Source of the DNA: an uncultured cyanobacterium
GTDB lineage: Bacteria > Cyanobacteriota > Cyanobacteriia > PCC-6307 > Cyanobiaceae
Assembly: GCA_903921295.1 (NCBI GenBank)
Contig: CAIXOZ010000203.1
Span: 1 to 7,362 of the forward strand
Reading direction: 5' to 3'
Length of the DNA stretch: 7,362 nucleotides
The notes below the pieces were generated by a model. The model made no database searches and was not told the DNA's origin. It saw only the letters and a list, made by a program, of their open reading frames with translations. Position numbers and translations under genes: made by a program. Of this stretch, positions 1 to 6,009 are shown piece by piece (the stretch's first letter is position 1; each line of letters opens with the position of its first letter).

Positions 1-251
1 AACACCACCATCCGATCCGGACCGGGGGCTGTCACCTGCCGCCCATCAAGAATGATGCCGCCACTGCTGGCAGTGGTCAGACCGGCGAGAAGATTGAGCA
101 GGGTGGACTTTCCGCAACCGGAGTGACCGATCAGGGAAACGAATTCGCCCTCAGCGATGGTGAGATCAATGTCCTTGAGGGCGATGTACTGACCGCCACC
201 CGGCAGGGGGAAGCTCTGGGTGACGTCATCAACGGTGATCAGACCCTTCAT
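1..251 (-). CDS. nrtC: Nitrate ABC transporter ATP-binding protein, N-terminal part (probably NrtC)
   Basis: The first 83 residues of an ABC ATPase are visible; the gene continues past the left edge. It would hydrolyse ATP on the cytoplasmic face to drive nitrate/nitrite import through NrtB. Seen: start MKGLITVDDV, then FPLPGGGQYIALKDIDL, a Walker A motif GHSGCGKST at residues 42-50, and a PGPDRMVV stretch at 76-83 typical of the NrtC/NrtD/SsuB/TauB ATPases. The FPLP...YIALK beginning resembles NrtC more than NrtD as I recall them, and nrtC normally follows nrtB. NrtC usually carries a C-terminal NrtA-like domain, but that part is outside the window, so NrtD or a single-ATPase system cannot be excluded. 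The ATG lies one base after the nrtB stop. A strong GGAGGT (minus strand, 267-262) sits 10 nt upstream inside the nrtB end, indicating coupled translation. Family call is firm; the C-versus-D choice is moderate. Confidence 0.85.
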   Translation of the reverse strand, partial: MKGLITVDDVTQSFPLPGGGQYIALKDIDLTIAEGEFVSLIGHSGCGKSTLLNLLAGLTTASSGGIILDGRQVTAPGPDRMVV

Positions 252-252
252 G

Positions 253-1095
253 TCAACGACGACCTCCGCTGACGCGATCACCAATGAAACCGACGAGGCG
301 ATCCAGAATCAGGCCGACCAGGCCGACCACCACGATCGCCAGAATGATCTGGCTGGTGCTGGAGTCGCCACCGGCGTTGTAAGCGTCCCAGATGAAGAAA
401 CCGATACCACCATCAGCCTTCAGCATCTCGGCTGCAACGATCGCCAACCAGGCCAGACCGACGGAGATGCGCAGGCCGGTGAACACATAGGGGGCCGTGG
501 CTGGCAGCAGGATGTCGCGAAGGTAACTGCGTTTACGCAACCGCAGCACCCGGGCAACATTGGTGTAATCCTGAGGAATCTCTCGGATACCAACGGCGGT
601 ATTGATCACGATCGGCCAGACCGCTGTAATGAAGATCACAAAGATGGCGGCGGAATCAGCCTGCTGCAGAAGCAGCAATGAAATCGGAAGCCAGGCGAGC
701 GGCGGCACCGTCCGCAGCACCTGGATCAGGGGATCAAACCCGCGACGCAGGAAATCATTGAGGCCGATCGCCAGACCGGCAGCGATACCAATGACAGCAG
801 CAAGGCTATAACCAACTGCGACGCGCTGAAGAGAAATGAAGATCTGAATCCCCAGACCCTTCGAGGTCCCCCCTTCGTCGTAGAAGGGTTTAACGATGTA
901 AGGGTCCCAGGTCTGGGCGATCACCTGAATCGGACCCGGAAATCCCTCGGAATTGAGCGACGACAGCAACTGCCACACCAGCAGGGTCAGACCGATGCAG
1001 ACAACGGGCGGCAAAATCTGACGACGCAGAGCGAGACGCCTGCTCTGGCTTCGGGATCGACGCGAACGACTCGACGGGGCAACCGCAGTGGTCAT
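253..1095 (-). CDS. nrtB: Nitrate ABC transporter permease NrtB
   Basis: Integral inner-membrane permease of 280 residues forming the channel for nitrate/nitrite between NrtA and the ATPases. Seen: an Arg/Ser-rich cytoplasmic N-terminus (residues 8-25), hydrophobic segments near 29-47, 85-112, 133-146, 148-169, 205-223 and 248-268, and a cytoplasmic loop NVARVLRLRKRSYLRDILLP (179-198). That loop sits where SsuC/TauC/NrtB permeases carry their EAA motif, and is followed by PYVFTGLRI. The sequence LAWLAIVAAEML (214-225) is characteristic of NrtB-type permeases. Length matches the usual 275-280. I chose the ATG at 1095. An in-frame TTG at 1107 would add four residues, has no better ribosome site and lies at the edge of a T-tract. 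It is the second gene of the nrtA-nrtB-nrtC operon. A bicarbonate (CmpB) or cyanate permease is the alternative; context favours nitrate. Confidence 0.9.
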   Translation of the reverse strand: MTTAVAPSSRSRRSRSQSRRLALRRQILPPVVCIGLTLLVWQLLSSLNSEGFPGPIQVIAQTWDPYIVKPFYDEGGTSKGLGIQIFISLQRVAVGYSLAAVIGIAAGLAIGLNDFLRRGFDPLIQVLRTVPPLAWLPISLLLLQQADSAAIFVIFITAVWPIVINTAVGIREIPQDYTNVARVLRLRKRSYLRDILLPATAPYVFTGLRISVGLAWLAIVAAEMLKADGGIGFFIWDAYNAGGDSSTSQIILAIVVVGLVGLILDRLVGFIGDRVSGGRR

Positions 1096-1104
1096 GAATC
1101 CAGG

Positions 1105-1189
1105 CAAAAAAAGGGGAGGGAAGGAACCGCCAAAAGGCGGTCCCCGATCATTGGGTCAGGAGGTCCCCTGCGAGGGCAGGGATCCTTGA
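1105..1189 (-). promoter_or_regulatory. nrtA-nrtB spacer with two hairpins
   Basis: Read on the minus strand after the nrtA stop, the spacer first gives an imperfect stem-loop at 1186-1161: a CCCTG/CAGGG core plus AGG/CCT outer pairs around a 2-nt internal mismatch. A second, tighter one follows at 1143-1123: ACCGCC-TTTT-GGCGGT, extended by GG/CC with a one-base bulge. About 13 nt further lies a run of seven T (1112-1106). The T-run is too far from the stem for a textbook intrinsic terminator. The structures could be a partial terminator or a block to 3' decay, leaving nrtA message in excess over nrtB. That role is inference; the pairing is visible. Confidence 0.45.
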
Positions 1190-2494
1190 TCAGCGCAGGG
1201 CCTTGATCTTGAGGCTGTTCAGATAAGCGGTGGGATTGCTGGGATCAAACTTGACGCCGTCAAAGAACACCTCAACACCGCGGGAATCGCCGGCGGGAAT
1301 GGCGCTGATGCCATTGGCCTTGGCGGCGGTGCGCCAGAGATCAGAACGGTTCACCTTGTTGACCAGAGCATTGATGTTGGTGCTCTTGGGCAGATAGCCC
1401 CAACGAATGTCTTCGGTCACGAACCAGGCGTCGTGGCTCTTGTAAGGGAAGGAAGCATTGTTCTTGAAGAAGAACATCTTGAAGGGCGAGTTCTTGACGC
1501 GGCGTCCATCGCCGTAATCAACCTCACCCTGCAGACGAGGCAGCAAATCAGCAACGCTGGCCTTGACATACTTGTCCTGGGACAGGATCTGGGCCAGCTC
1601 CTGGGTGTTGGCCGGATTGTCCGCCCACTGCTGAGCCTGCTGCACCGCCATGATCAGACGAATCGTGGCGTTGGGGTTCTTCTTGACCCAATCGGCGCGC
1701 AGGGAGAAGGCCTTCTCAGGGTGCTGCTTCCAGATCTCTCCGGTCTGCAGCACGGTGTAGCCGAGCTTCTTGTTGACCAGACGCTCACCCCAGGGCTCAC
1801 CCACGCAGAAGATATCCATGGTGCCCGACTGCATGTTGGCCACCATCTGCGGCGGCGGAATCACCACAAGATCCGTCTTCTTGTTGGGATCGATACCGTT
1901 AGCAGCCAGCCAGTAACGCATCCACAGATCATGGGTACCACCCGGGAAGGTCACGGCACCCTTGAACTTGTCGCCGGTACCGTTCTTCTTATCGATCACC
2001 GCGCCAAGATTGGCCGAACGGACCTTCAGCTTGGCAGGCAGAAACTCCTTGGAAGCCGAGATCGCCTGGCCTTGTGTGTTCAGGCGAGCGACGATATACA
2101 TCGGCACTGGCTGACGGCTTTTGCTGATCGCGCCGGTGGTCAGCAGGTAAGGCATCGGCGAGAGGATGTGGGCGCCATCGATGCCGCCCCGGCCACCGCC
2201 GAGCTCGAGATTGTCGCGGGTGACCGCCCAGGAGGTCTGCTTCTTGAGCTCAACCCCGGTCATCCCCATCTTGGCGAAGAAGCCCTTCTCCTTGGCGATG
2301 ATCAGGGGAGCCGCATCGGTGAGGGCGATGAAGCCCAGATCCACCGAGGTGGTTTCAGGCTTGCCGGGAGCTTTGGCGGCGGCATGGGCCGGCAGGCCGT
2401 CCAGCAGGCTCAGGCCACCGCTCAGCTGAACAGCGAGACCAGCACTGGCGAGCAGACTGGTGCGCAGAAATTGACGACGGGAAGACTGAAACAT
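1190..2494 (-). CDS. nrtA: Nitrate/nitrite-binding protein NrtA (Tat-exported)
   Basis: Periplasmic solute-binding protein of 434 residues that captures nitrate/nitrite and delivers it to NrtB. Seen: a twin-arginine signal SRRQFLRT (residues 5-12), a hydrophobic stretch about 13-34, and an AHA signal-peptidase-I-like site (36-38). The binding-protein fold signatures follow: LGFIALTDAAPLIIAKEKGFF (53-73), TSWAVTRDNL (87-96), GGRGGIDGAHILSPMPY (100-116), FPGGTHDLWMRYWLA (183-197), PPPQMVANMQSG (213-224), CVGEPWGERLV (230-240) and HPEKAFSLRADWV (258-270). The Lys in PEKAF (261), as I recall the NrtA/CmpA structures, is the nitrate-type residue that is Glu in bicarbonate-binding CmpA. His188 and Trp89 also fit NrtA ligand positions. 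Oddity: there is no lipobox Cys; the only Cys is 230. The ATG at 2494 has no strong Shine-Dalgarno. First gene of the minus-strand nrt operon, after a 345-bp non-coding region. Confidence 0.93.
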   Translation of the reverse strand: MFQSSRRQFLRTSLLASAGLAVQLSGGLSLLDGLPAHAAAKAPGKPETTSVDLGFIALTDAAPLIIAKEKGFFAKMGMTGVELKKQTSWAVTRDNLELGGGRGGIDGAHILSPMPYLLTTGAISKSRQPVPMYIVARLNTQGQAISASKEFLPAKLKVRSANLGAVIDKKNGTGDKFKGAVTFPGGTHDLWMRYWLAANGIDPNKKTDLVVIPPPQMVANMQSGTMDIFCVGEPWGERLVNKKLGYTVLQTGEIWKQHPEKAFSLRADWVKKNPNATIRLIMAVQQAQQWADNPANTQELAQILSQDKYVKASVADLLPRLQGEVDYGDGRRVKNSPFKMFFFKNNASFPYKSHDAWFVTEDIRWGYLPKSTNINALVNKVNRSDLWRTAAKANGISAIPAGDSRGVEVFFDGVKFDPSNPTAYLNSLKIKALR

Positions 2495-2772
2495 GAGCAG
2501 AATGTCTGGAGTTACGGATCAGCGTGAAGAGGTTGTTGTCCCTGAACGCAATGACGTGATTAACGGATGAAGCAGATCCATTCAGAGGATCTTCGAGGCT
2601 CAAGAGTCCTCAAAGCAGACCCTGCCGAGCAGAACGTTCAGTCGCACTCAGCGTTGCAATGACAGGACTGATCAACCGTCACCGTGGGACCTGACGCACC
2701 CGATCCGGTGAGAAGTGCTGGCGCAAAGGCTGACCAACGCAACTAAGAACACCACATCGACGCACACCTCAC

Positions 2773-2789
2773 TGGTCGCGGTTGCTACA
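2773..2789 (-). promoter_or_regulatory. NtcA-like box, nrtA-proximal copy
   Basis: On the minus strand this reads TGTA-GCAACCGC-GACCA, one base off the NtcA consensus GTA-N8-TAC (GAC in the second half-site). It shares the frame TGTA-N8-GACCA with a second copy centred 32 bp upstream. No clear TAN3T -10 lies 20-24 bp downstream, so activation at the classical -41.5 position is not supported. Binding is inferred only. Confidence 0.35.
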
Positions 2790-2804
2790 GACAGGAAAAC
2801 GGAA

Positions 2805-2821
2805 TGGTCTAACTCGATACA
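2805..2821 (-). promoter_or_regulatory. NtcA-like box, nrtA-distal copy
   Basis: On the minus strand this reads TGTA-TCGAGTTA-GACCA, again GTA-N8-GAC, with the same nine fixed bases as the copy at 2773-2789 and an unrelated spacer. The 32-bp spacing is close to three helical turns, so both would lie on the same DNA face. It directly abuts the narM terminator-like hairpin. A poor -10-like TAGCAA lies 19 bp downstream. Confidence 0.35.
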
Positions 2822-2847
2822 AAACAGCCTGATTCGCCCTCAGGGCT
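2820..2847 (-). terminator. Possible intrinsic terminator of trpD2-like/narM unit
   Basis: On the minus strand: AGC, bulged C, CTGA, loop GGGCGAA, TCAG, GCT, then GTTTTGT. This is a 7-bp stem with one bulge followed by a short T-run. The stem includes the narM stop codon (TGA, 2842-2840). It is weak (short stem, only four T), but position and orientation fit termination before the nrtA promoter region. Confidence 0.45.
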
Positions 2848-3322
2848 CGATCAGGTTGAACTCAGCCAGCGCCAGGGGCAGGTTGCGGTGTTCATGGCCG
2901 GGATGGCTCAGCTTCACGAGGGCAAAGCGCTGCAGCTCCTGCAGGCCCTGCCAGCCCCCGGGGCGCAAGGAGAGCTGCAACTGCCGGCAGGCCTCGATCA
3001 GCACCGCAGGCCACCGCTCCCCCTGTTGCCAGTCGCTGGCCTGGGCCGGTTCGAGGGGCCGGGCGGGCCCATCGGGCAGCTCACGGCTGTGCTCCAGCAG
3101 CCACTGGCGCAGATCAGCGATCGCCGCCGGATCGTCGGCCCAGGCCAGCAGTCGTTGCCGCTCCGCCGCCGCCAGCCCATGCCAGTGCACCAGCTTCAAC
3201 TTGACTCCGGCCAGATCGAGCTTGCGCCTCACCGCCATCGGAATGCAGCGCAGATCTGCGGTGAAGTCGGCCTCAAACGCAAAGCAGTGGTCGTGGCTGG
3301 AGAAGACCTGGCGCTCGGTCAT
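2840..3322 (-). CDS. narM: Nitrate-reductase-associated protein NarM
   Basis: A 160-residue soluble protein of the family called nitrate-reductase-associated protein. In Synechococcus elongatus NarM is required for active nitrate reductase (NarB); its exact biochemical role is unclear. Seen: the family's signature blocks FAFEADFTADLRCIPMAVR (14-32), KLDLAGVKLKLVHW (34-47), ER..L near 54-58, a central helical part, and LQRFALVKLSHPGHEHRNL (129-147) ending LALAEFNLIEP. Length is normal for the family (about 160-180). The start codon overlaps the stop of the upstream TrpD2-like gene as ATGA (3322-3319), indicating translational coupling. The stop lies inside a terminator-like hairpin. The partner gene narB is not in the window; in related clusters it lies with nrt genes, so it may be beyond the left edge (inference). 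Confidence 0.93.
   Translation of the reverse strand: MTERQVFSSHDHCFAFEADFTADLRCIPMAVRRKLDLAGVKLKLVHWHGLAAAERQRLLAWADDPAAIADLRQWLLEHSRELPDGPARPLEPAQASDWQQGERWPAVLIEACRQLQLSLRPGGWQGLQELQRFALVKLSHPGHEHRNLPLALAEFNLIEP
3117..3124. repeat. HIP1 octamer GCGATCGC (within narM)
   Basis: Perfect HIP1 palindrome, an octamer over-represented in many cyanobacterial genomes. Further copies lie at 6529-6536 and 7102-7109 in the chelatase gene. Useful as a taxonomic marker, with no assigned role in these genes. Confidence 0.8.
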
Positions 3323-4365
3323 CGCATCGCCTCCAGCAGAGCCAGACCCGCCCGTGCCTGCAGCAGGGCCCGGGCCTGATCGAGCGCCTCAGGCAGTGCC
3401 TCCAGCCTGCCGGCGAACCAGAGGTAAGCCCCCAGATTCCAGATCAGGGCCGGCGCCAGGGGACCGCGACCGGTCAAGGCCGCCAGTGCCTGGTCCCGCC
3501 AGTGCTCCGGCCCCTCCCAGGCCACCTCGTCCGCACCGAGACCATGCTCCCGCGGATGCAGCAACAGACGCTCGGCTTGACCATGACGCACCCGGGCCGT
3601 GATTCCGGCCCGGGTGGTGGGCAGATCGGTGGAACCTTCCAGGCCCTTGACCGTCAGCACATCGGTTTCGCCGGCAGCCAGCAACGCCTCCCAGGCCCGC
3701 TGTTCCGTGGGTGGATGCACAAAACCACTCACCAGGAGATGCTCGCCCTGATGGGGCGTCCAGAGCAACTCAAGACTGGCCACCGGCGGCCGTTTGCCGA
3801 TCTCCTCGCGCACCGTCACCAGGGACTGGGCCAGGGGGAAATGGTCGGGCTGATGGGTGAGGGCAAGACCGTGGCGGTCGAGCCGCTCCTGCACCGTCGC
3901 CAACGTCAGGCCGTTCCACCGCAATCCGAGCAGCCCGAACAGCTCTTCCAGGGTGACGCCGTACTTGACCGGCATCGGTGCACCGCCATGCAGCACCACG
4001 GGCACCCCTGCCGCTGCCAGGGTCAGCGCCACCAGGGGCAGCAGCGGCGCCGTACGGCTGCGGCCGTCGTAGGGGACCCCGAAGCAGAGGGGGCGCCGCC
4101 CCGGGGTCTGCAGCGTCGGGCCATGGAGGCGATAACTGTCGAGCATGCCGCTCAGCTCCAGCGGCACCGGCCGACGGATGCGATGGGCGATCAGGAAAGC
4201 GCCGAGCTGGGCCTGGCTGACCTGGGCGCTGAGCATCAGGTCCATCGCCTCGCAGGCCTCCTGGCGACTGAGGCCGGTGCTGGTGTGCTCACCGCTGCCC
4301 ACCTTGCCCAGGAGCTCCCGGAACCGCAGCCGGGCCGGCGGCACTGTGGTCTCGGCACGGTTCAT
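3319..4365 (-). CDS. TrpD2-like glycosyltransferase family 3 protein (anthranilate phosphoribosyltransferase paralogue)
   Basis: A 348-residue protein with the TrpD fold: an N-terminal helical domain (FRELLGKVGSGEHTSTGLS, 15-33; AQLGAFLIAHRIRR, 52-65) and a C-terminal alpha/beta domain. The TrpD glycine-rich PRPP motif (GTGGDG) is replaced by FGVPYDGRSRT (95-105). The usual KHGN segment is VVLHGGAPMPVKYGVT (123-138). Another conserved stretch is VKGLEGSTDLP (239-249). This matches the TrpD2/YbiB branch, whose E. coli member binds nucleic acid and lacks anthranilate transferase activity, so a tryptophan-pathway role is unlikely. Proteins like this are, as I recall, frequently annotated beside nirA in cyanobacteria; function there is unknown to me. 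The ATG at 4365 is chosen. An in-frame GTG at 4383 adds six residues and has a GAGGA about 13 nt upstream, so it is possible. Divergent from nirA (70 bp between starts) and coupled to narM by a 4-bp overlap. Confidence 0.85.
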   Translation of the reverse strand: MNRAETTVPPARLRFRELLGKVGSGEHTSTGLSRQEACEAMDLMLSAQVSQAQLGAFLIAHRIRRPVPLELSGMLDSYRLHGPTLQTPGRRPLCFGVPYDGRSRTAPLLPLVALTLAAAGVPVVLHGGAPMPVKYGVTLEELFGLLGLRWNGLTLATVQERLDRHGLALTHQPDHFPLAQSLVTVREEIGKRPPVASLELLWTPHQGEHLLVSGFVHPPTEQRAWEALLAAGETDVLTVKGLEGSTDLPTTRAGITARVRHGQAERLLLHPREHGLGADEVAWEGPEHWRDQALAALTGRGPLAPALIWNLGAYLWFAGRLEALPEALDQARALLQARAGLALLEAMR

Positions 4366-4367
4366 CG

Positions 4368-4381
4368 GTAACAAACGCGAC
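4368..4381 (+). promoter_or_regulatory. NtcA-like box upstream of nirA
   Basis: GTA-ACAAACGC-GAC, one base off GTA-N8-TAC and the same variant as the two boxes before nrtA, oriented toward nirA. Its centre is near 4374.5. A class II NtcA promoter would put the -10 hexamer about 22 bp downstream (4404-4409, CACATT, a poor TAN3T) and the transcript start near 4416, 20 bp before the nirA ATG. It lies 2 bp from the chosen start of the divergent TrpD2-like gene. An 8-bp palindrome ACACGTGT (4380-4387) overlaps its end. Binding is inferred. Confidence 0.4.
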
Positions 4382-4435
4382 ACGTGTTCGGCACTTTCCT
4401 CGCCACATTCAATCTCTCAAGCCGATCCCATCAAG

Positions 4436-6001
4436 ATGGCGTCAGCCGCTTCTGATCTGTCCTCAGCCGCGGCTGTCCCTCCACCGGCTCCAGCCTCGCT
4501 CAGCAAGATCGAACAGGCCAAGGCCGATCGTTGCGGCCTCGACCTCGAACCGCAGCTCCAGACCCTGGCGGACCAGGGCTGGGAGAGCCTCGATGAGGCG
4601 ACCCTGACGATCCACCTGAAGTGGCTGGGGATCTTCTTCCGTCCGGTCACCCCCGGCCGCTTCATGGTGCGCCTGCGCCTGCCCAACGGGGTGATCGCGG
4701 CCGAGCAGCTCGAGGTTCTGGCCGATGCCGTGGACCGCTGCGGCGACCATGGCTCCGCCGACATCACGACCCGGCAGAACCTGCAGCTGCGGGGCCTGCT
4801 GCTGGAGGATCTACCGCCCCTGCTGCAGGCCATGCAGGCGGTGGGTCTGACCAGCCGTCAATCCGGGCACGACAACCCGCGCAACATCACCGGCAATCCC
4901 CTGGCCGGCATCGATCCTAAGGAGATCGTCGACACCCGGCCCCTGGTGGCGGCGATTCAGGCCCGGCTGCTGGCCGAAGGCCCCCGCAACCTGCCCCGCA
5001 AGTTCAACATCGCCGTCGGTGGTGCCGCCGACAGCTTTCTCTTGCACAACGACCTGGCCTTCCTCCCGGCCGAGCGCGAAGGCGAGCTGGGATTCACCGT
5101 GATGGTGGGGGGCTTCTTCTCCGCCCAGCGCAATGAACTGGCGATTCCGCTCGGGCTGTGGCTTCGCGGCGAACAACTGCCGCTGTTCAGCCTGGCGGTG
5201 CTGCAGCACTTCGAACGCTGCGGCAATCGTCAGGCCCGCAACAAGAGCCGCCTGATGTATCTGGTGGACGCACTCGGCCTGGAGGCCTATCGCACGGCCC
5301 TGGAAGGCGAGGTGGCGGCCCTGGGCGGCCAGGTGTTCCCCCACGACGGCAGCCATCGGGTGAACCGCGCCCCGCGCTCCGGCCTGGGGGTGAACGCCCA
5401 GCAACAGGCCGGCCTGCACTGGGTGGGACTGTGTGTTCCGGTCGGACGGCTGAGCGCCGCCGAGATGAATGAACTGGCCCGTCTGGCCCGCGCCTACGGC
5501 AGTGGTGAGCTGCGTCTGACCGAAGCCCAGAACGTGCTGATCGTCAACGTGCCCGAAGCGCATCTGGACAAACTTCTGGCCGAACCGCTCCTGCAGCGCT
5601 TCCGCCCGGATCCGGGGCCGCTGATGGCCGAAGCGGTGAGCTGCACCGGCAACCGCTACTGCAGCTTTGCCCTCATTCCCACCAAAACCACCGCCCTGGC
5701 TGTGGTGGAGGAGCTGGAGCGACGGCTCGACCTGCCGCATCCGGTGCGCACCCACTGGACCGGATGCCCCAATGCCTGCGGTCAGCCGTACATGGGTGAG
5801 ATCGGTCTGATGGGCGCCAAGGCCCGCCTCGATGGTCAGATGGTCGAAGCGGCCAAGCTCTTCCTCGGCGGCGACATGGGCGCCGATCCGAAGCTGGCGG
5901 AGCTCCATGACAAAGGGATTCCCCTGAGCGCTCTGGCCGATGGCCTGGAAACCCTGCTGATCGAGCGGTTCGGAGCCACGTGCCGGACCGACGCCGCCTG
6001 A
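4436..6001 (+). CDS. nirA: Ferredoxin-nitrite reductase NirA
   Basis: Cytoplasmic enzyme of 521 residues that reduces nitrite to ammonium with six electrons from reduced ferredoxin. Seen: an Ala/Ser/Pro-rich N-terminal tail (1-22), then the ferrodoxin-like half-domain LKWLGIFFRPVTPGRFMVRL (61-80) and the siroheme-region motif TTRQNLQLRG (111-120). Next come DNPRNITGNPLAGID (146-160), PRKFNIAVGG (187-196; Lys189 and Asn191 equivalent to the plant active-site Lys/Asn), and the four cluster/siroheme cysteines in CTGNRYC (403, 409) and CPNAC (444, 448). Their spacing (6, 35, 4) equals that of spinach nitrite reductase. No C-terminal 2Fe-2S extension is present. An upstream in-frame ATG (4145) would lie inside the divergent gene, so the start at 4436 is chosen; it gives the family's normal beginning, though no good Shine-Dalgarno is visible. 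Sulfite reductase is the alternative family, less likely here given NarM and Nrt. Confidence 0.96.
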   Translation: MASAASDLSSAAAVPPPAPASLSKIEQAKADRCGLDLEPQLQTLADQGWESLDEATLTIHLKWLGIFFRPVTPGRFMVRLRLPNGVIAAEQLEVLADAVDRCGDHGSADITTRQNLQLRGLLLEDLPPLLQAMQAVGLTSRQSGHDNPRNITGNPLAGIDPKEIVDTRPLVAAIQARLLAEGPRNLPRKFNIAVGGAADSFLLHNDLAFLPAEREGELGFTVMVGGFFSAQRNELAIPLGLWLRGEQLPLFSLAVLQHFERCGNRQARNKSRLMYLVDALGLEAYRTALEGEVAALGGQVFPHDGSHRVNRAPRSGLGVNAQQQAGLHWVGLCVPVGRLSAAEMNELARLARAYGSGELRLTEAQNVLIVNVPEAHLDKLLAEPLLQRFRPDPGPLMAEAVSCTGNRYCSFALIPTKTTALAVVEELERRLDLPHPVRTHWTGCPNACGQPYMGEIGLMGAKARLDGQMVEAAKLFLGGDMGADPKLAELHDKGIPLSALADGLETLLIERFGATCRTDAA

Positions 6002-6009
6002 GGGCGTCG

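Larger units (their letters stand above)
2495..2839. promoter_or_regulatory. Gene-free region upstream of nrtA (promoter/leader)
   Basis: About 345 bp between the nrtA start and the narM stop. It looks less GC-rich than the flanking genes, and I see no convincing coding sequence on either strand, no tRNA and no mobile-element end. It should hold the nrt operon promoter. It contains two copies of an NtcA-like box at its far end (2773-2789 and 2805-2821) and the end of a narM terminator-like hairpin. No perfect GTA-N8-TAC occurs. A weak AT-rich candidate -10 (TTAATC on the minus strand, about 2561-2566) lies some 70 bp before nrtA, without a recognisable partner element. If the boxes are the activator sites, the nrtA message has a leader of roughly 250 nt. 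Confidence 0.6.

Noticed and set aside
1433..2527. Long plus-strand open frame (364 codons) opposite nrtA
   Set aside because: It lies antisense to a clear NrtA with all family motifs; its translation has no recognisable domain and is typical of antisense frames in GC-rich genes.
2355..2603. Minus-strand frame of 82 codons overlapping the nrtA start, considered as a leader peptide
   Set aside because: It begins in the non-coding region but most of it is a shifted frame of the nrtA signal sequence; no ribosome site or conserved peptide is evident.
2495..2839. Search for a perfect NtcA site, tRNA, small RNA or insertion-sequence ends
   Set aside because: No GTA-N8-TAC, no cloverleaf and no terminal inverted repeats were found by eye; only the imperfect boxes listed above.
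2715..3602. Plus-strand open frame of 295 codons across the nrtA upstream region and narM
   Set aside because: The Ser/Arg/Pro-rich translation crosses the strongly conserved NarM frame and has no family signature.
3502..4371. Plus-strand open frame (289 codons) opposite the TrpD2-like gene
   Set aside because: Antisense to a recognisable glycosyltransferase-family-3 protein; no domain is visible in its translation.
4380..4387. Palindrome ACACGTGT before nirA as a separate operator
   Set aside because: Eight bases only, and it does not extend; it can easily occur by chance, so it is noted only as overlapping the NtcA-like box.
4145..4435. Upstream in-frame extension of nirA
   Set aside because: It would overlap the divergent TrpD2-like gene and add about 97 residues absent from the nitrite reductase family; the composition looks like an antisense shadow.
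4811..5908. Long minus-strand open frame (365 codons) opposite nirA
   Set aside because: It is antisense to NirA, including the cysteine motifs; the His/Gln/Gly-rich translation has no family features.
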